In this document: positions 15,424-28,000 of the stretch, in pieces | Numbering within the stretch: position 1 is the stretch's first letter | How the letters are laid out: each line of letters opens with the position of its first letter | Assembly: GCA_023053545.1 (NCBI GenBank) | Contig: JAKZAN010000001.1 | Span: 10,374,565-10,438,564 of the forward strand | Source of the DNA: Lepidurus packardi | Lineage: Eukaryota; Arthropoda; Branchiopoda; Notostraca; Triopsidae | Reading direction: 5' to 3' | Length of the DNA stretch: 64,000 nucleotides | Notes under the pieces: generated by a model | Told to the model about the DNA's origin: nothing | Databases searched by the model: none | The model's input: only the letters and a program-made list of their open reading frames with translations | Made by a program: the position numbers and the translations under genes

Positions 15424-18422
15424 TTTTGTCTTCTTTTTTAATGAAAATTCCACTATAATCACTTTTAATTGTTTGTTATCAAAATCTTTGGTTAAAAACT
15501 CACTTTGAAAATTTTCCAAGAAAGTTCTAAATTAAAGCTGCTACCTAATTAGCGTGGAAGAGACTGAGTATCAGACCCTGCAACTGCCAAAGACTGAGGG
15601 TCAAAACAGACTGATGCTGGGTTTGATTTGCCTCGCTCTCAATGCGGGGAACCAAGAATTGAAGGTGACATGAGGAGAATAAGTCTCCCCACAAAAGAAA
15701 TAAAGACTTGCCCCTAATGGGTGGAGCTTCTAAGGGTTTTAGCAGAAACCCCCGGCTCCCTGATTGGCCCGCGTCGCCCACACGTGCGCGTAACACTGGC
15801 GCCGGTTTTTACGTCCGTGGCCAATGTCCCGAAAATGCGCCGATTTCACGCTACTTTGCCAGGATTCCTGTCGTCAGAAAGTCCTAAGATGTTCTTTTTT
15901 TTTTTTTTTTTTTTTTTAATCAAAATCTGTCAATTTTCGATCCCTATTTCCCCTGTCTGAAAACCGATGAGCTTTTCCCTGCAAGCTTTTTTCTCAAAAA
16001 AGGAGAAAACTCAATCAAATGAGTAGACTTCGATTTTTCCATAATTTTGATAAAGCAAAGCGGCTTTCGTGGTCAAATCGGAAACAGTTAGTTCAAGAAG
16101 AGCTTATTTTGATTGATTAGTTAATTTAGCAGTGGCTTTTATTTTGGTTTCAACATATGCCATGAGACGCCAAACTTTTTAATGAAACAGTTTTTAATAA
16201 AGCTTGTGTTTCCTTTTTATCTTGTCGTGTGCCACCTCTCGAGCAGTTTGTGCTGCTGGTGCTACGTTGGTTCGTTGTGTTTTATCCTGCGCTGGTGTAC
16301 TTTTTTTTGTGAACTAGGTTTGGGTTGTTCCTTAATCGGATCAAGTCCCATTTCGGCGTCAGCTAACGCGGTTACTGCTCATCAACGTAGCGGCCATGTG
16401 TTGACACAAAAGCCTGTGTCACAGCAGAGCACCGCCCTCCTTTGGGCCTTTATAGGATCTAAAGGAGGAGTCTAATTGGATTGGGTCGTATGTCAACTCA
16501 ACGACGATTCGGGGCTGATGCAGCCTCCTCCCGCTTAGCAAGATATTTATCCAAGGATGATTGCCCATGGTGCCACGTCAATATTATGCAGCACCCTTCC
16601 ATACACAGTTGAAAGCAAGACAACTAGAAATTTGACCTTTTGTTTTCCGGAAAAGTCATAAATGGAAAAATGGCTCGTAAATCTTTTTCTTTACCGCTTT
16701 TTGGTTTGATTCCGAAAAACCAAACTCACTTGGTTATATCCTTATTGAACTGATAAGCAATAAGTTTGATAAGTTTGTTGTTTGTCAACGGCTTGAAATT
16801 TGGCTGAGATTTTCATTTCGGTGCTGTCCCATGCCAAATTCGCGTCCTATCAGTTAATACGCGAAAGGTCTGGCACGTGTCTTTTAATGAGGATGCGTCC
16901 GCACTTCGTTAATCAAGCATCTGGGTTTTACTGCGATGAGGGAACAGTAGCGAAACGTTCAAATTCAATTTTAGTTCCGAAGTCGTGGACAATATGTTTA
17001 GAATCAACATGGGAAATCCAAATGAATCTGTCAAGAAATCAACATAAAAGATTTTCAAATGAAGACAGGATAAACCGCTATTTACAACGATGGAAATTAA
17101 GACAACGCGACTGTAAATTTATTTAAATGAAGCGTTGTAGGTTTATTCTTTCGTATAACAAACAGACCGTACGTACAACAAAGCACGGCTTCTCCCTCTC
17201 TTTTCGTGCCTATAACTTGGCTAAGCCCCTCCCACCTCTGACTCGCCCACTTCCCGTCAAAACTTTCGACTGCGATTTGCTTCTCTTTTAATAAAAAGGA
17301 TAACAGGATCGAATGCTTCGTACGGGCTGCACTAACCAAAGATAATCTGACCTGAGAGCTCAACACACAAAATTCGCAAAAGTCGAAAGTTTTCCAGCCG
17401 TTACAAGTCTTCACTAGACCCTCTTCCTACCAAAGGCCACAAATTCGTCCACTCCTTCGTTTCTTGCATCCTTCATTAGCCATCAATGGCCTGTGCTGCC
17501 GTGCCAAGCGCCTCTTGAACTCGCAGAGGGATTTACCTGCGAGTAATAACAGTAAATCATTTGTGCAATAACTATATAGAGAAATGCAGTGGATGCCGCT
17601 AATTCTGATCATGTTTGTCAAGTGAATATTGATTCTATTAAGAGGAGATTCTAATAACCAAAAATATGCAATAAAATGCTACGATTAATCGGCGCGTGGA
17701 ATGAGCTGGCCTGTTTAAACCATAGAAACCGAACATCGTATATTTTCGACACTTTCCCACACGTTTCCTTTTTCTAGATTCACAACACTCACTATTGTTT
17801 ATTTCGGAACTAATTTTTTAACATTTTTGATAGAGATAATTTAGGAATTCCTAATTTAACAGACTAATTTAACGCTTCCCTTTGTGGCAGATTTTTTAAA
17901 TTTAAATTGCCAGAACTTTCAGGAGTTGTAGCTTCTCTTTTACATATAAATCAACTCTTTTCTTGTTCGTCGACATTTTTATATAAACACACATCTAAAA
18001 CAAACATAAGACTGCGCCTTTGAAGCCTATTCCTACGCTTAGATAGGGTTCTCAACGCGATACCACATTCTAATTTGCCCAGTCAATTAAAGGAACTGGT
18101 CATTCAATTGAACAACCTGCTCATTTAAATGACCAGGGAGTTTAAAAGGGATTTCTCCCTAAACGTAGTAGCAGCTGAAAATGACAGGATTGGTCAAAAC
18201 GACGTAAAAGCAATGTCATTGGTTAGTATGCAAAGTCAATGTAGCAATCACTAGTGTAGTTTGGTTACTGTACTTACATGTGAAGATTCTTTGAAATTCT
18301 GATTCTAATAATCGATTAAAATTATACGAATTTTATCATTTTGAATGGGTCCTTTAAAATTTTATTCCATAAAGCGGCTGATTCTAGTAACCAGTGATCA
18401 AAACAAGCGGCACCTACTGTAA
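15424..18422. other. Intergenic, mnx upstream and cyclin T downstream
   Basis: This holds the mnx promoter side and the 3' flank of cyclin T. A T-run of about 23 bases lies at 15895-15917. CACGTG sites occur at 15780 and 16874. GC-rich islands at 15720-15860 and 16330-16600 could be promoter or enhancer modules. Frames on the minus strand near 17427-17525 begin after a good acceptor (CTCGCAG) and could be an alternative last exon of cyclin T, but nothing supports this by homology. Confidence 0.35.
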
Positions 18423-21400
18423 TTAATGACAAGAAAAAATTCTTACTTTACTGCTCGAAGGAGGGCGAGTTGACGGTGCTTTGCCTCGTTCCTGAGCCCC
18501 CGCCCCATTACTGCGACTGTTTAGGGCGCCCAAGGAAGGCGGCGCATCCAAACGGGGCATTTTCATGCTGGGCGTGCCCTCCAAATGGCTACGGCCGGCT
18601 TCAAGGTGGCGTTTTCGACTATCGGCGCTAGCCGCCGCGCCGCCTAAACTGATTTTCAGCTTGAGATCGCCACTACTAGCTCCTGCCATCTCGCCATTCT
18701 CGGCCTTGATTTTCTGTTTAGGAATTTTCAGTTTCACCGGCGTGTCAATCGCCAGGGGCGTGGCCAAAGCCGACGCATTACTGGACGAAGCCTCCAAGCC
18801 CGTCAGCTTCGTCTTGGGAATGGTGATCTTTAGCTTCGGTGCTTCGGTGAGGAACGGTGGCAATTCCTCTTTGATCTTCTTCTTGCCGTCTTTATCTTTT
18901 TCCTTCTCTTTGTCCTTGTTCTTATGCTTTTTGTGTTTCTTCTCCTCGCCCGCCTCCTTATCCTTGCTCTTGTCCTTTTCTTTGTGCTTATGTTTCTCCT
19001 TTTTCTTCTTTTTCTTATCGCTTTTGTGCGACGGTGAAGAGGAAATGACTTTGGCCGTCACTGCAGTCAGCACATCCGTCGAGGGAAGACTCGAGCTCAA
19101 AGACGTTGTCGGCAAGGGTTGAGGATGCGCCGCCGGTATAAGGGGGAAGGGGGAGGAGCCTAGGTCCGACATGTCGATCGTAGTGGTACTCGTCATAGAA
19201 GTTGTGGTACGGCGCTTAGAAGTGCCGTAGCTTTCCGCTATTCTAATCTCTTCTTTTACTGAAAACTCGCGAGTTTTGACGCTAGAGGGCTGCGAGTGTG
19301 CCGAAGGCGGCGAAAAGAGCGACTTTGTTGACAACTTTTCCCTGGGCTGGTGTGAATGAGGCAAAAGGTTCTGAGCATGCTCCATTGACCCTGCCGGCCA
19401 AGATTTGTTGGGCTCGAGGAGCAGAGGCGGGGCTAACACTTGAGACAAGATGCTTTTGATATCTTGCTCAGCTGAGCGCCCGGGAGCTACCGGCACGAGG
19501 GGTGGGGCAGGTTTAGCTTGCTGCAGCTGCTGTGTATGCACCAAAGTGCGCGAGTTCCCGGTCGGCAGCCCTAAATCGTCTCCTACGTCGAAAACACTCT
19601 TTAGACTCGCGGACGAACCGTAGTTACTCGAAGACATGCCAGATGTCGGTTTCTCCTTTTTCACATGCGGATGCAGGTCGCTCTGGAACGGTATGCTGGT
19701 ACTGCTACTGGAGGACGAACTCGTCGCAGAAGAGGAAAAGGGTAACGCGTGGTTGGTTTTGATGTGTGAGGGATGCGACTGCGGCGCGACGTTCTGGGCA
19801 TTGAGCATACTCTCCAAGGCGGAAGTCGGGGACATGGAGGGTGGGTCGGCTCCGAAGTGCAAATCCCAGCCTGAATCGTTCAGCTGGAATCCTACGTCAC
19901 TAGCCGACTCTTGGCTGCCGAAACCCAAGGCGGCGCTTAAGACGGATTGGCCGCTGTGGGTGCTAACGTTGTTCTGTTTTGCCGAATCCGAGCTTCCGCC
20001 CCAATTCGAGTTAAACAGCGGGACGTTCTTGCCCGGGAAAGCTTTACTGGAGACAGGGGTCGCGGTCGGGATGGGAGCCGGGGGAATTCCTTGTTTTGGC
20101 TGCACGTTGGTGTCCATTTGACTTCGCACAGAACTGGTCTTGTTTAGGGTCGAAATTGGCGTTGGAACGGACGTGGAAGTGCCACCCAACGCAGTAGCTG
20201 CTGTGGAGGCTGACGACGGCTTGGCAGAGCCCTGGCTGGAGGGCTTGTTGTGGTGATGGTGATGATGGTGATGGTGTGGGGGGCGTGACGACGAGGTAGC
20301 CGCTTTGGGATCTATCACAGGAGCGCGCCCTCTTTGTTGAGGGTCTGACGAGGACGAAGGGCGGTGCTGTACAGGCAAACTTGACGACGCTGACGATGCA
20401 GGAGGACGACTGCTACCGTGCGGCAAGCCGGGCATGCGCTCTTTGCCCTCTTTCCTGGGTTCGCGGTCGTCGGATCGAGTCGTACCTTTGGCGGGGAAAA
20501 GATCTAAATTAAATCCATTACACTCACATTATTTTTAAAATATAAGTTTTTCTTTTACTGCTTGGCTTGTGGGGGATGTCGGAGGAGCCAGTGGGAAACA
20601 AAGCGGCAGCTGCACCTTGTCCATGTTGCATAATGCGGCGTTTCAAACGGGATTGGCTGCTTTTGAAAATTTGCAGAAATTCCGCTGTGAGCTCTTCCAG
20701 CTGCTCCAAGGTTACTGTATGGTCCACGTACCAGAACCATTCTCGTCCTTCGCTTGAACGCGGAATCTGTTTTGAATTATAAATAGATCTTCTTAGATAT
20801 GCACATTTGGAACGATATGGACTACGGAACCGATGTACGCTACGATGGGACGTGTTGAAGGATTATTTGTTTTTAAAAAGATCGTTACCTCCCAATTGGA
20901 CCACTTGCAGACCAGGTGTATGCAAACGCAGGCCACCACAGTGGGCTTCAATTGCAGGCACATGACGGTCAGGTGCAAACTGGAGCAAGAGCCAAGTGTT
21001 TACTCTTTTTACTTAAATTTTTGCGCTCTTGCAATTAATGTAAGAGTGAAAAAGAAAAGACCATCCGTTTTACCTGTTGGTGGCCATGAAATAGGAAGTT
21101 TGGGCTAAATCCTTGCTCGCTGTGAAGAAGATTCGATTTTAGTTTCAATATGACAAGGTCTTATATAACTTATATACCTCGTACTAGCTGACAGCAGCGT
21201 ACCACGTGAGTGTGTGGATGGTCAATAGCTACGTCAAAGCCCAAGGCTTGCAAAAGTATGTTTTCATTAAGAATTAGTTCCTGGGCTTGCTCCGCGTATT
21301 GCTTGAGATGAAGGTTAATTATAGTGGGAAAAGGTTTAATCATAAATCAATATACTTCTGAACGAACGTCCAGAGGTGGCTGTTCACGGTTGAGACACAT

Positions 21401-21974
21401 ATGGGCAACACGAATGACGTGTTCTAGTTTACGCGGCTGCTCTTCTACTTTGGCGGCCAGGAACAAGGCACAAGCGGCCATTTGGTTCCGATGGAACTTT
21501 GTGAAGGAGTGGTATACGTAGAAGCGATGCATGTATACAATGGCTGTATTTATGCATAACTGAGATCTGGGAGAGGAGAAATTTCATTAAGGAATGTTGC
21601 ATATATGATATAATTGAGATTTGCGATAGATAATGTCACCGGCCAACCTTGAAACTGTCTAGCTTGATAAAATTAAAACTGCAGCTATCATTACCTATTA
21701 TAACTGCTTAAAAATATGTACATAAACGAGATTTTTAATTATAAATCAGTCTGAAATAAGCAGCTAACCGAAACCAGAAAGTGTCATGGTGGCTTTGGTA
21801 AAAATGTTATGAAAATAGATACACTTGGAGTCGTTGGCCCATGTCTTGGATGAGATTGGCAGCTTGTTGCCGGTACGAAATTTCTTTTTCGTAGTCCACA
21901 CCACATTTTCGACTAGGTGTATTGAAGATTTGCTCTTTTGAAAAGTACCAACGCTCACGCTGCGTTTCCGCCAT
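18423..21974 (-). CDS. CycT: Cyclin T, regulatory subunit of P-TEFb
   Basis: Seven exons in minus order: 21974-21823, 21566-21356, 21301-21178, 21119-21074, 20979-20889, 20766-20559 and 20503-18423, in phase, about 970 residues. The N-terminal cyclin boxes (residues ~1-260) contain [60 protein letters not shown] and [17 protein letters not shown], all hallmarks of cyclin T. With CDK9 it phosphorylates the RNA polymerase II tail and releases paused polymerase in the nucleus. The tail, in one 2-kb exon, is Ser/Pro/Gln-rich and has an uninterrupted run of ten histidines. The His-rich motif of vertebrate cyclin T1 supports CTD binding and condensates. A Lys/Glu-rich block ([19 protein letters not shown]) lies near residues 780-840. 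The final codons include a consensus donor (AAA|GTAAGA), so another 3' exon is possible. Confidence 0.95.
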
Positions 21975-22802
<828 letters not shown>

Positions 22803-23559
22803 CTTAACTACCCTTGAAAAACAAAACAGGTTTATTCGATAATGAATAAATGTACTGCAAAGCAAAGAATTCCAATCCAATCCTTCTCACACTCCGTACA
22901 TAGAGTGTCTGGTTGCCTTCTGGAGCTCTTATAGAACCCAATGTATAAAAACTGGAAGCGCATGAGACAAGTCGTTATGGTGTGCCGGACGTAATTCCAG
23001 GAAAAACTCATTAATTGGCACTGTATAAAAAATAGGAGGGGAAAAAAATCCAACTAGATAAGGCTTTCCCAACCAGTTGAAGTGCTATGACTGGGGAAAG
23101 AAAGGTAAGAATAGAAAAAAAGCAACATTTGGTCCAGTCCCTCCTATGTTGACGAAACCTTAACAGTTTTTCTTTCTGCATTCTGTTTCGTTTTTTCAAT
23201 AAATCATGACTTGAGTAGTCAGCGCCTTATGTAAAAAGGGTCAAGCCGTCCCAAATTAACGACTCAGCTCGCCGTAGGAAAGAAACAGCGACGCATGGCA
23301 TAGCTATAGTGATATACATTTTGTTTTTCAAACTTTAGAACAGGAAACAAAAGCTTGAAAAGATCCCCAGACCACTGATTCTTGTGATGGCCCAGCCCTG
23401 AAGAGGCTGTTACGCAAACGAACTAACTTGGGACTTCCAGGAATTGTCCTGTTGAGACTCGTAGACAGGCCTCCCTGCAGCTCCACATTTCTATCCCAGT
23501 AGCAGTGGCCGACCCCAGCCATGCTTCCTTATACGTCACGTTTTTCCTAGAGACTTTTC

Positions 23560-24659
23560 TTATAATCTTTCGTCACGCATCGGGTTCTCTTTGAATAAAG
23601 TTAACAACTCTTTTAAACCATCTGTCCAATCCCAATCTTCGTTGTAAATCAAACCCATATTTACCTTTCTCGAATTATGGTATGCTAATAAACTTAAACT
23701 AATCGTTTGTTTCCATCCAGGCTGCCAGTCCGAAAACCGGGTTGGATTTACACTGCAATGCCAATTACATAGCGGCTTGCAAATCGCCTCAAGGAAGGCC
23801 CTCCATGCCTCAAACATATAATCAATGACAGGATAAGAACAAACGTGTTTGGAAAACTTTAGAAGTTGACGACATGGCAGTTCTATTTCTGAACCCAACA
23901 TACGCACGTTGACACAATTTTGGGCTTAAAACAGGGATTCGCAAATTCCAAAGTTTATGTTCACCGTCACGTAAATTCTAATTTTTGCAACAACCGTTTT
24001 CCCGTTGAGGAAACAAACATGACTTTTTAGGCAAAACACACACGAGCGTTTAAGGAGTTTATTTCATTGTTTGTATTCTTTGGCGAAAGAAGGTACTTTT
24101 ACAAAATCCTAAAGTTGTTTTCGAGTAGCTGAATAACAGTCATTCCATAACTTGATAATCATTCTGTAATATTTCGTTCAAATGTTCCTTACCTAATTTT
24201 TCCTAAATTGTTAAAACATCTTAGGTTTTTTCTAAGCTAGTAATATTTTATTTCCGTAAATTACCATATCTTGTATTTTTTTAAAATTAATAGCTTATAT
24301 TTTAACTTGGACTTTTAACTGTAAATCTTCCTTCAGTCTAAAAAACCTGACATTCTGATTTGGAAGTGTTACGCTTAAAAAGCGGCTTTTTTGACGTTTT
24401 AAAAAGTGTTTAATGAGTCATCAGTTGGAAAAGAAAGTCTTTTTTTCTTTTTCGTGCATTTTTTTGCAGTTTCACTTTCGCGCAGTTCGCTATTTCCATT
24501 GTTGAAGGTCTACGCCTGCAAAAGTCAAGCCAGGCTAACGCTGCTTGTAGTGTAGGGATCAGATTCCCTTTTTTCAATGTTGACAGATCCAGATCGTTGG
24601 TAAAAGGCAACTCAAAGTTACGCCACAACGTAGTTATGCCGTCCAGACGCAACTCAAGT
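23560..24659 (-). CDS. Hypothetical exons, unrecognised protein
   Basis: Two minus-strand open stretches may be exons. The first (24659-24410) follows a good acceptor (GTATTACAG) and reads LELRLDGITTLWRNFELPF, ending in a Lys/Arg-rich tail and a stop. The second (about 23926-23560) follows a TTTTAAG acceptor and encodes about 120 residues with seven tryptophans, including FEAWRAFLEAICKPLCNW and YNEDWDWTDGLKELL. I do not recognise either. They are not clearly joined, because the first ends in a stop without a convincing donor. They could be chance frames or exons of separate transcripts. Confidence 0.25.
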
Positions 24660-24690
24660 CCTGTAATACTTTTTTAAAATTATTTTTTAA

Positions 24691-24849
24691 GATGCGTCAA
24701 TACCTCGCCAATCTACCTTTTACAGTCAATGACCACAGAGGCACTGTTTACGCTTGGAGCAATAAGGATCAAGGTTTTCTGCTATACACCCAAAAGTTTC
24801 TCGAGAGACCTGCGCGGGAAAACTTGCAGCTTGTTGGAATTTATACATA
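24691..24849 (+). CDS. Small ORF, 52 codons, unrecognised
   Basis: ATG at 24691 directly follows an acceptor-like TTTTTTAAG. The frame reads MRQYLANLPFTVNDHRGTVY and ends at TAA. Its composition looks protein-like and it is divergent from the minus-strand frame starting at 24659. No family is recognised, and a chance frame of this length is quite possible. Confidence 0.15.
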
Positions 24850-25006
24850 ATTCAAAGAACACTGCTTTTTTGGCAACTCTCCCTTTAGGACGCTTCCATC
24901 AGTAACGAAGTGGCGTACTTAAAAGTGCCAAGTATGTTATGTTGATTTCTTCCTGCGTTGCTCCCGAACGGTTCGTTCCATACGCTGAGGCTCCCACATC
25001 CTAAAC

Positions 25007-28000
25007 CACGTGACCTCGCTTATACGTTGAACCCCAACAACTCCGCCTTACACCTCTTGTGGCTTCGGAAGTTTGAACGACCTAGTCTTACTGTGTCCCT
25101 TCTCGCGTTACCGACCTCGCACAGTGTCACGCGTTTGTATTTTAGTGCAGTGTAAGCAATTAATCCGCGGAAAATTGGTCGGCTTTCATTAAGAAGTGTG
25201 AAGGATTTCTCGATAGATAGTTGACGTCAGACTCGGGACGTTAGTGGGGCTATGGTTATGTCATGTGGGAAGACCGTTTCCTTCGTCTACGTCGTACTCC
25301 AGCCTGGCACCAGCGGCAGGTATAAAAATGACAACGTGAATCTAATTTTCACAAAAGACAAAAAAGGACAAAAACAACTGTGTTTTTCCCTACGCTCAAA
25401 ATTTAAGCGTTGCATTACAGCAGTCTATTATCTTGGGTTCCTATTCTTATCCTGGTCTATGATAACTGCGGCCTCATCCAATGTCGTACGCAGAGTAAGC
25501 GTATGTAACGATTGTACGCAGGTGAGGAGTTGGGCGGGACACAGGGAGGGTTTTTTCGTACGAAAGCGTGGGCCCTTTCTTAGCACGCAAAAGAGCTCTC
25601 TGGCCCGTGCAGTGTAAGGGCATCTGTTTAAAACGGAGCACGTTTCTCGGAAATGCAAATGTGCGGCGCGTGCAAGGTTCGGGGTCTGCTGGGTAGCCAC
25701 ACCCACCATACATTTTATTCTACGTTACCCCACAATACAGTCCGAGTGTCCTTGGCAAATGTATATATTTCCTCTTTAACCGTCAGGTAGCAGAGTCAAT
25801 GGTTAGGTGAGAGGTAACTTAGCATCACTGTTTAGCGTATTATGCAATAGTAAGCTTACTTATAACCAGTTTTCTGCCTTTTTTGCTTCGTAGAGCTCGC
25901 GTTACGTCAGTACATAAGAGAAACTATAAAAGGCAAGTCCCGGAAAATAAAAAGGTATTCATTCCTTTGCGTTGCCATGCACGAAATATTAGGCGAGCAG
26001 AAAAGTATACAGTTAACTTATTTTTCCTTGTTAAAAAACTATATATATACAATGTTGCCATGGTTGCAATACGCAGCTTGGATAGGCCTTTTTGGGCCTG
26101 AAAAACTTATTTTATTTTTTTACCCAACGCCCGTCTTCGTAAGTTCTCTCTCGTTCCTGACTTCCGAGGGGCCAGCCGTCGTGCATTATTTCTGGAAAAG
26201 TACACAACAGTCAGTGAGTTAAATTTTGTCTAGTCGGATTAACACATTGGGAAAGAGCTTAAGTGGCCTATAGACCTACGCTATACGCAGCAGGAGACGA
26301 CGCCGTGCGCTAGGATATGCTGGAGATCAATAAAAGTAGCTCCTCGAGTCGACTCGGGTTGAGGTAGGCGCCATTCGTAACGGCCTTAGCAAACAGTCTG
26401 AATAAATGACAACAAGTTGAACCAAATATCCTTTTATAAACCAATTAAAATGAAAAATAAAGTCAGAAGATTAAACTCGTATGTATTATTTATTTATTGT
26501 TTTGTGTTAATAGGGAAAGGAGACAATTGCATAAGATTGTTATGTGAGAAAATACGTTTGTCCAGAAACCAGATCCTGACAAACCTGTTGATGCTAGGTT
26601 TCGATAAGAAGTTACCTAAAAGCTATTACGAAACGCCTCGAAACTGAGCGAGAGGTTCACGACCGCTTCCATACACAGGCACTGGCAACTGGAACATAGG
26701 TAATTATACAGCGACGCTTTGACGTTAGGGACGGTTTCTCGGATAGCTCGCTACGGTGGGATGCCACGTAGTTCACATTTAGTGTCACTCGACGAAGGGA
26801 GGAATCTTGTTTATTCCTAAACAGAGCCTGTTAATTATAACGGACACATAGGAACCTGGTAATGATTATGTCGCCGGGTCTTGAGCACCAGACAATAAGC
26901 AACACTAAATACGCGCTGTATAAAAACACGTGAACGTAGACGGATGTAAATAATACAATAGGTAGTCACAATACGAGCATATAACAGCGTCTGATGTAAC
27001 TCATAACGACTTACACGTTATTATGAGCGAAACTATAGTTAAGATTAAAAGGGGGTCGCACTGAATTAATATTCTGGATCGCGCAATTACATGACAAAAG
27101 CAGGAAGATTACAAAGCCTCGTGGCTTGTTTGAAGAAAAGGTGTTCAAACCCTAATCACGTTCAGGGAAAAACGCCGCGCATAAAAAGACACAAGCGGGA
27201 AAGTCCCGTTGGTGAACATAAAACCACCCGATTATTCAATAATGCCGCTGTGTATATGCCACGGGGATTGGGTAACTATAATTATGACTTAACCTTTTCT
27301 TACGATGAACTTCAGCCTATATCGTCTCACATAACCGAGTTATTGTCCTTCCCCTCCTTAATTAACGAGTTCTCCTCTTATTTATTTGAGCTAGGAATTA
27401 AGTCGCAAATTAAAACAGACTACGCAAGAAATGAGTTGTTAAGGAGCGGAAGAGGCAGACTCTTATCGATAAACCTAAACTTCTGGGGATCGGAAAAGCA
27501 GCACTCGAAAAAAAAAATTCGAATGCCTGTTGTATTACAGAAACCAAAAAAGCGGTTTTTACTTGAGTTAATTAGCGCGCTCTGGTGCTCAGTCACCTGC
27601 ACTTTGCACGTGAGCGAGTGAGACCTCTCGATGATATCCGTGAGTGAGTTGGCGAGAGCATTTAGGAAGAAAAAACGGGGGGAAGGAAAATTTTAAACCT
27701 TGGTAGGTTTCTCATGTGACACATGCCTGCACGTGGCCCTGTTGCGGGAAACGTGACTTACATCACTGGCCGGCAGACCAAACTTCTTGCTTGGGCAGAA
27801 AAAAGATTTCATTAAGGGTTTTTACGCAGACATTGTAGGAAAATGTCAATAATGTTACAATCAAATATTTACTGTACATAATCTCTTGCTGCGAATTTAT
27901 AAATGTAACTCCTGTTTAGTATATTTTTAAATTTACAAGTTTTGGTAATAATTGTGCCTGCAAATTCTCTACTGACATTGTAATATTACAATGTCTGATA

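Noticed and set aside
16182..16475. 97-codon plus frame with hydrophobic N-terminus
   Set aside because: Cysteine/tryptophan-rich composition typical of non-coding DNA; no splice or promoter context.
18565..20147. Plus-strand frames of 60-185 codons opposite the cyclin T tail
   Set aside because: Mirror frames of low-complexity Lys/Ser/His-rich coding sequence.
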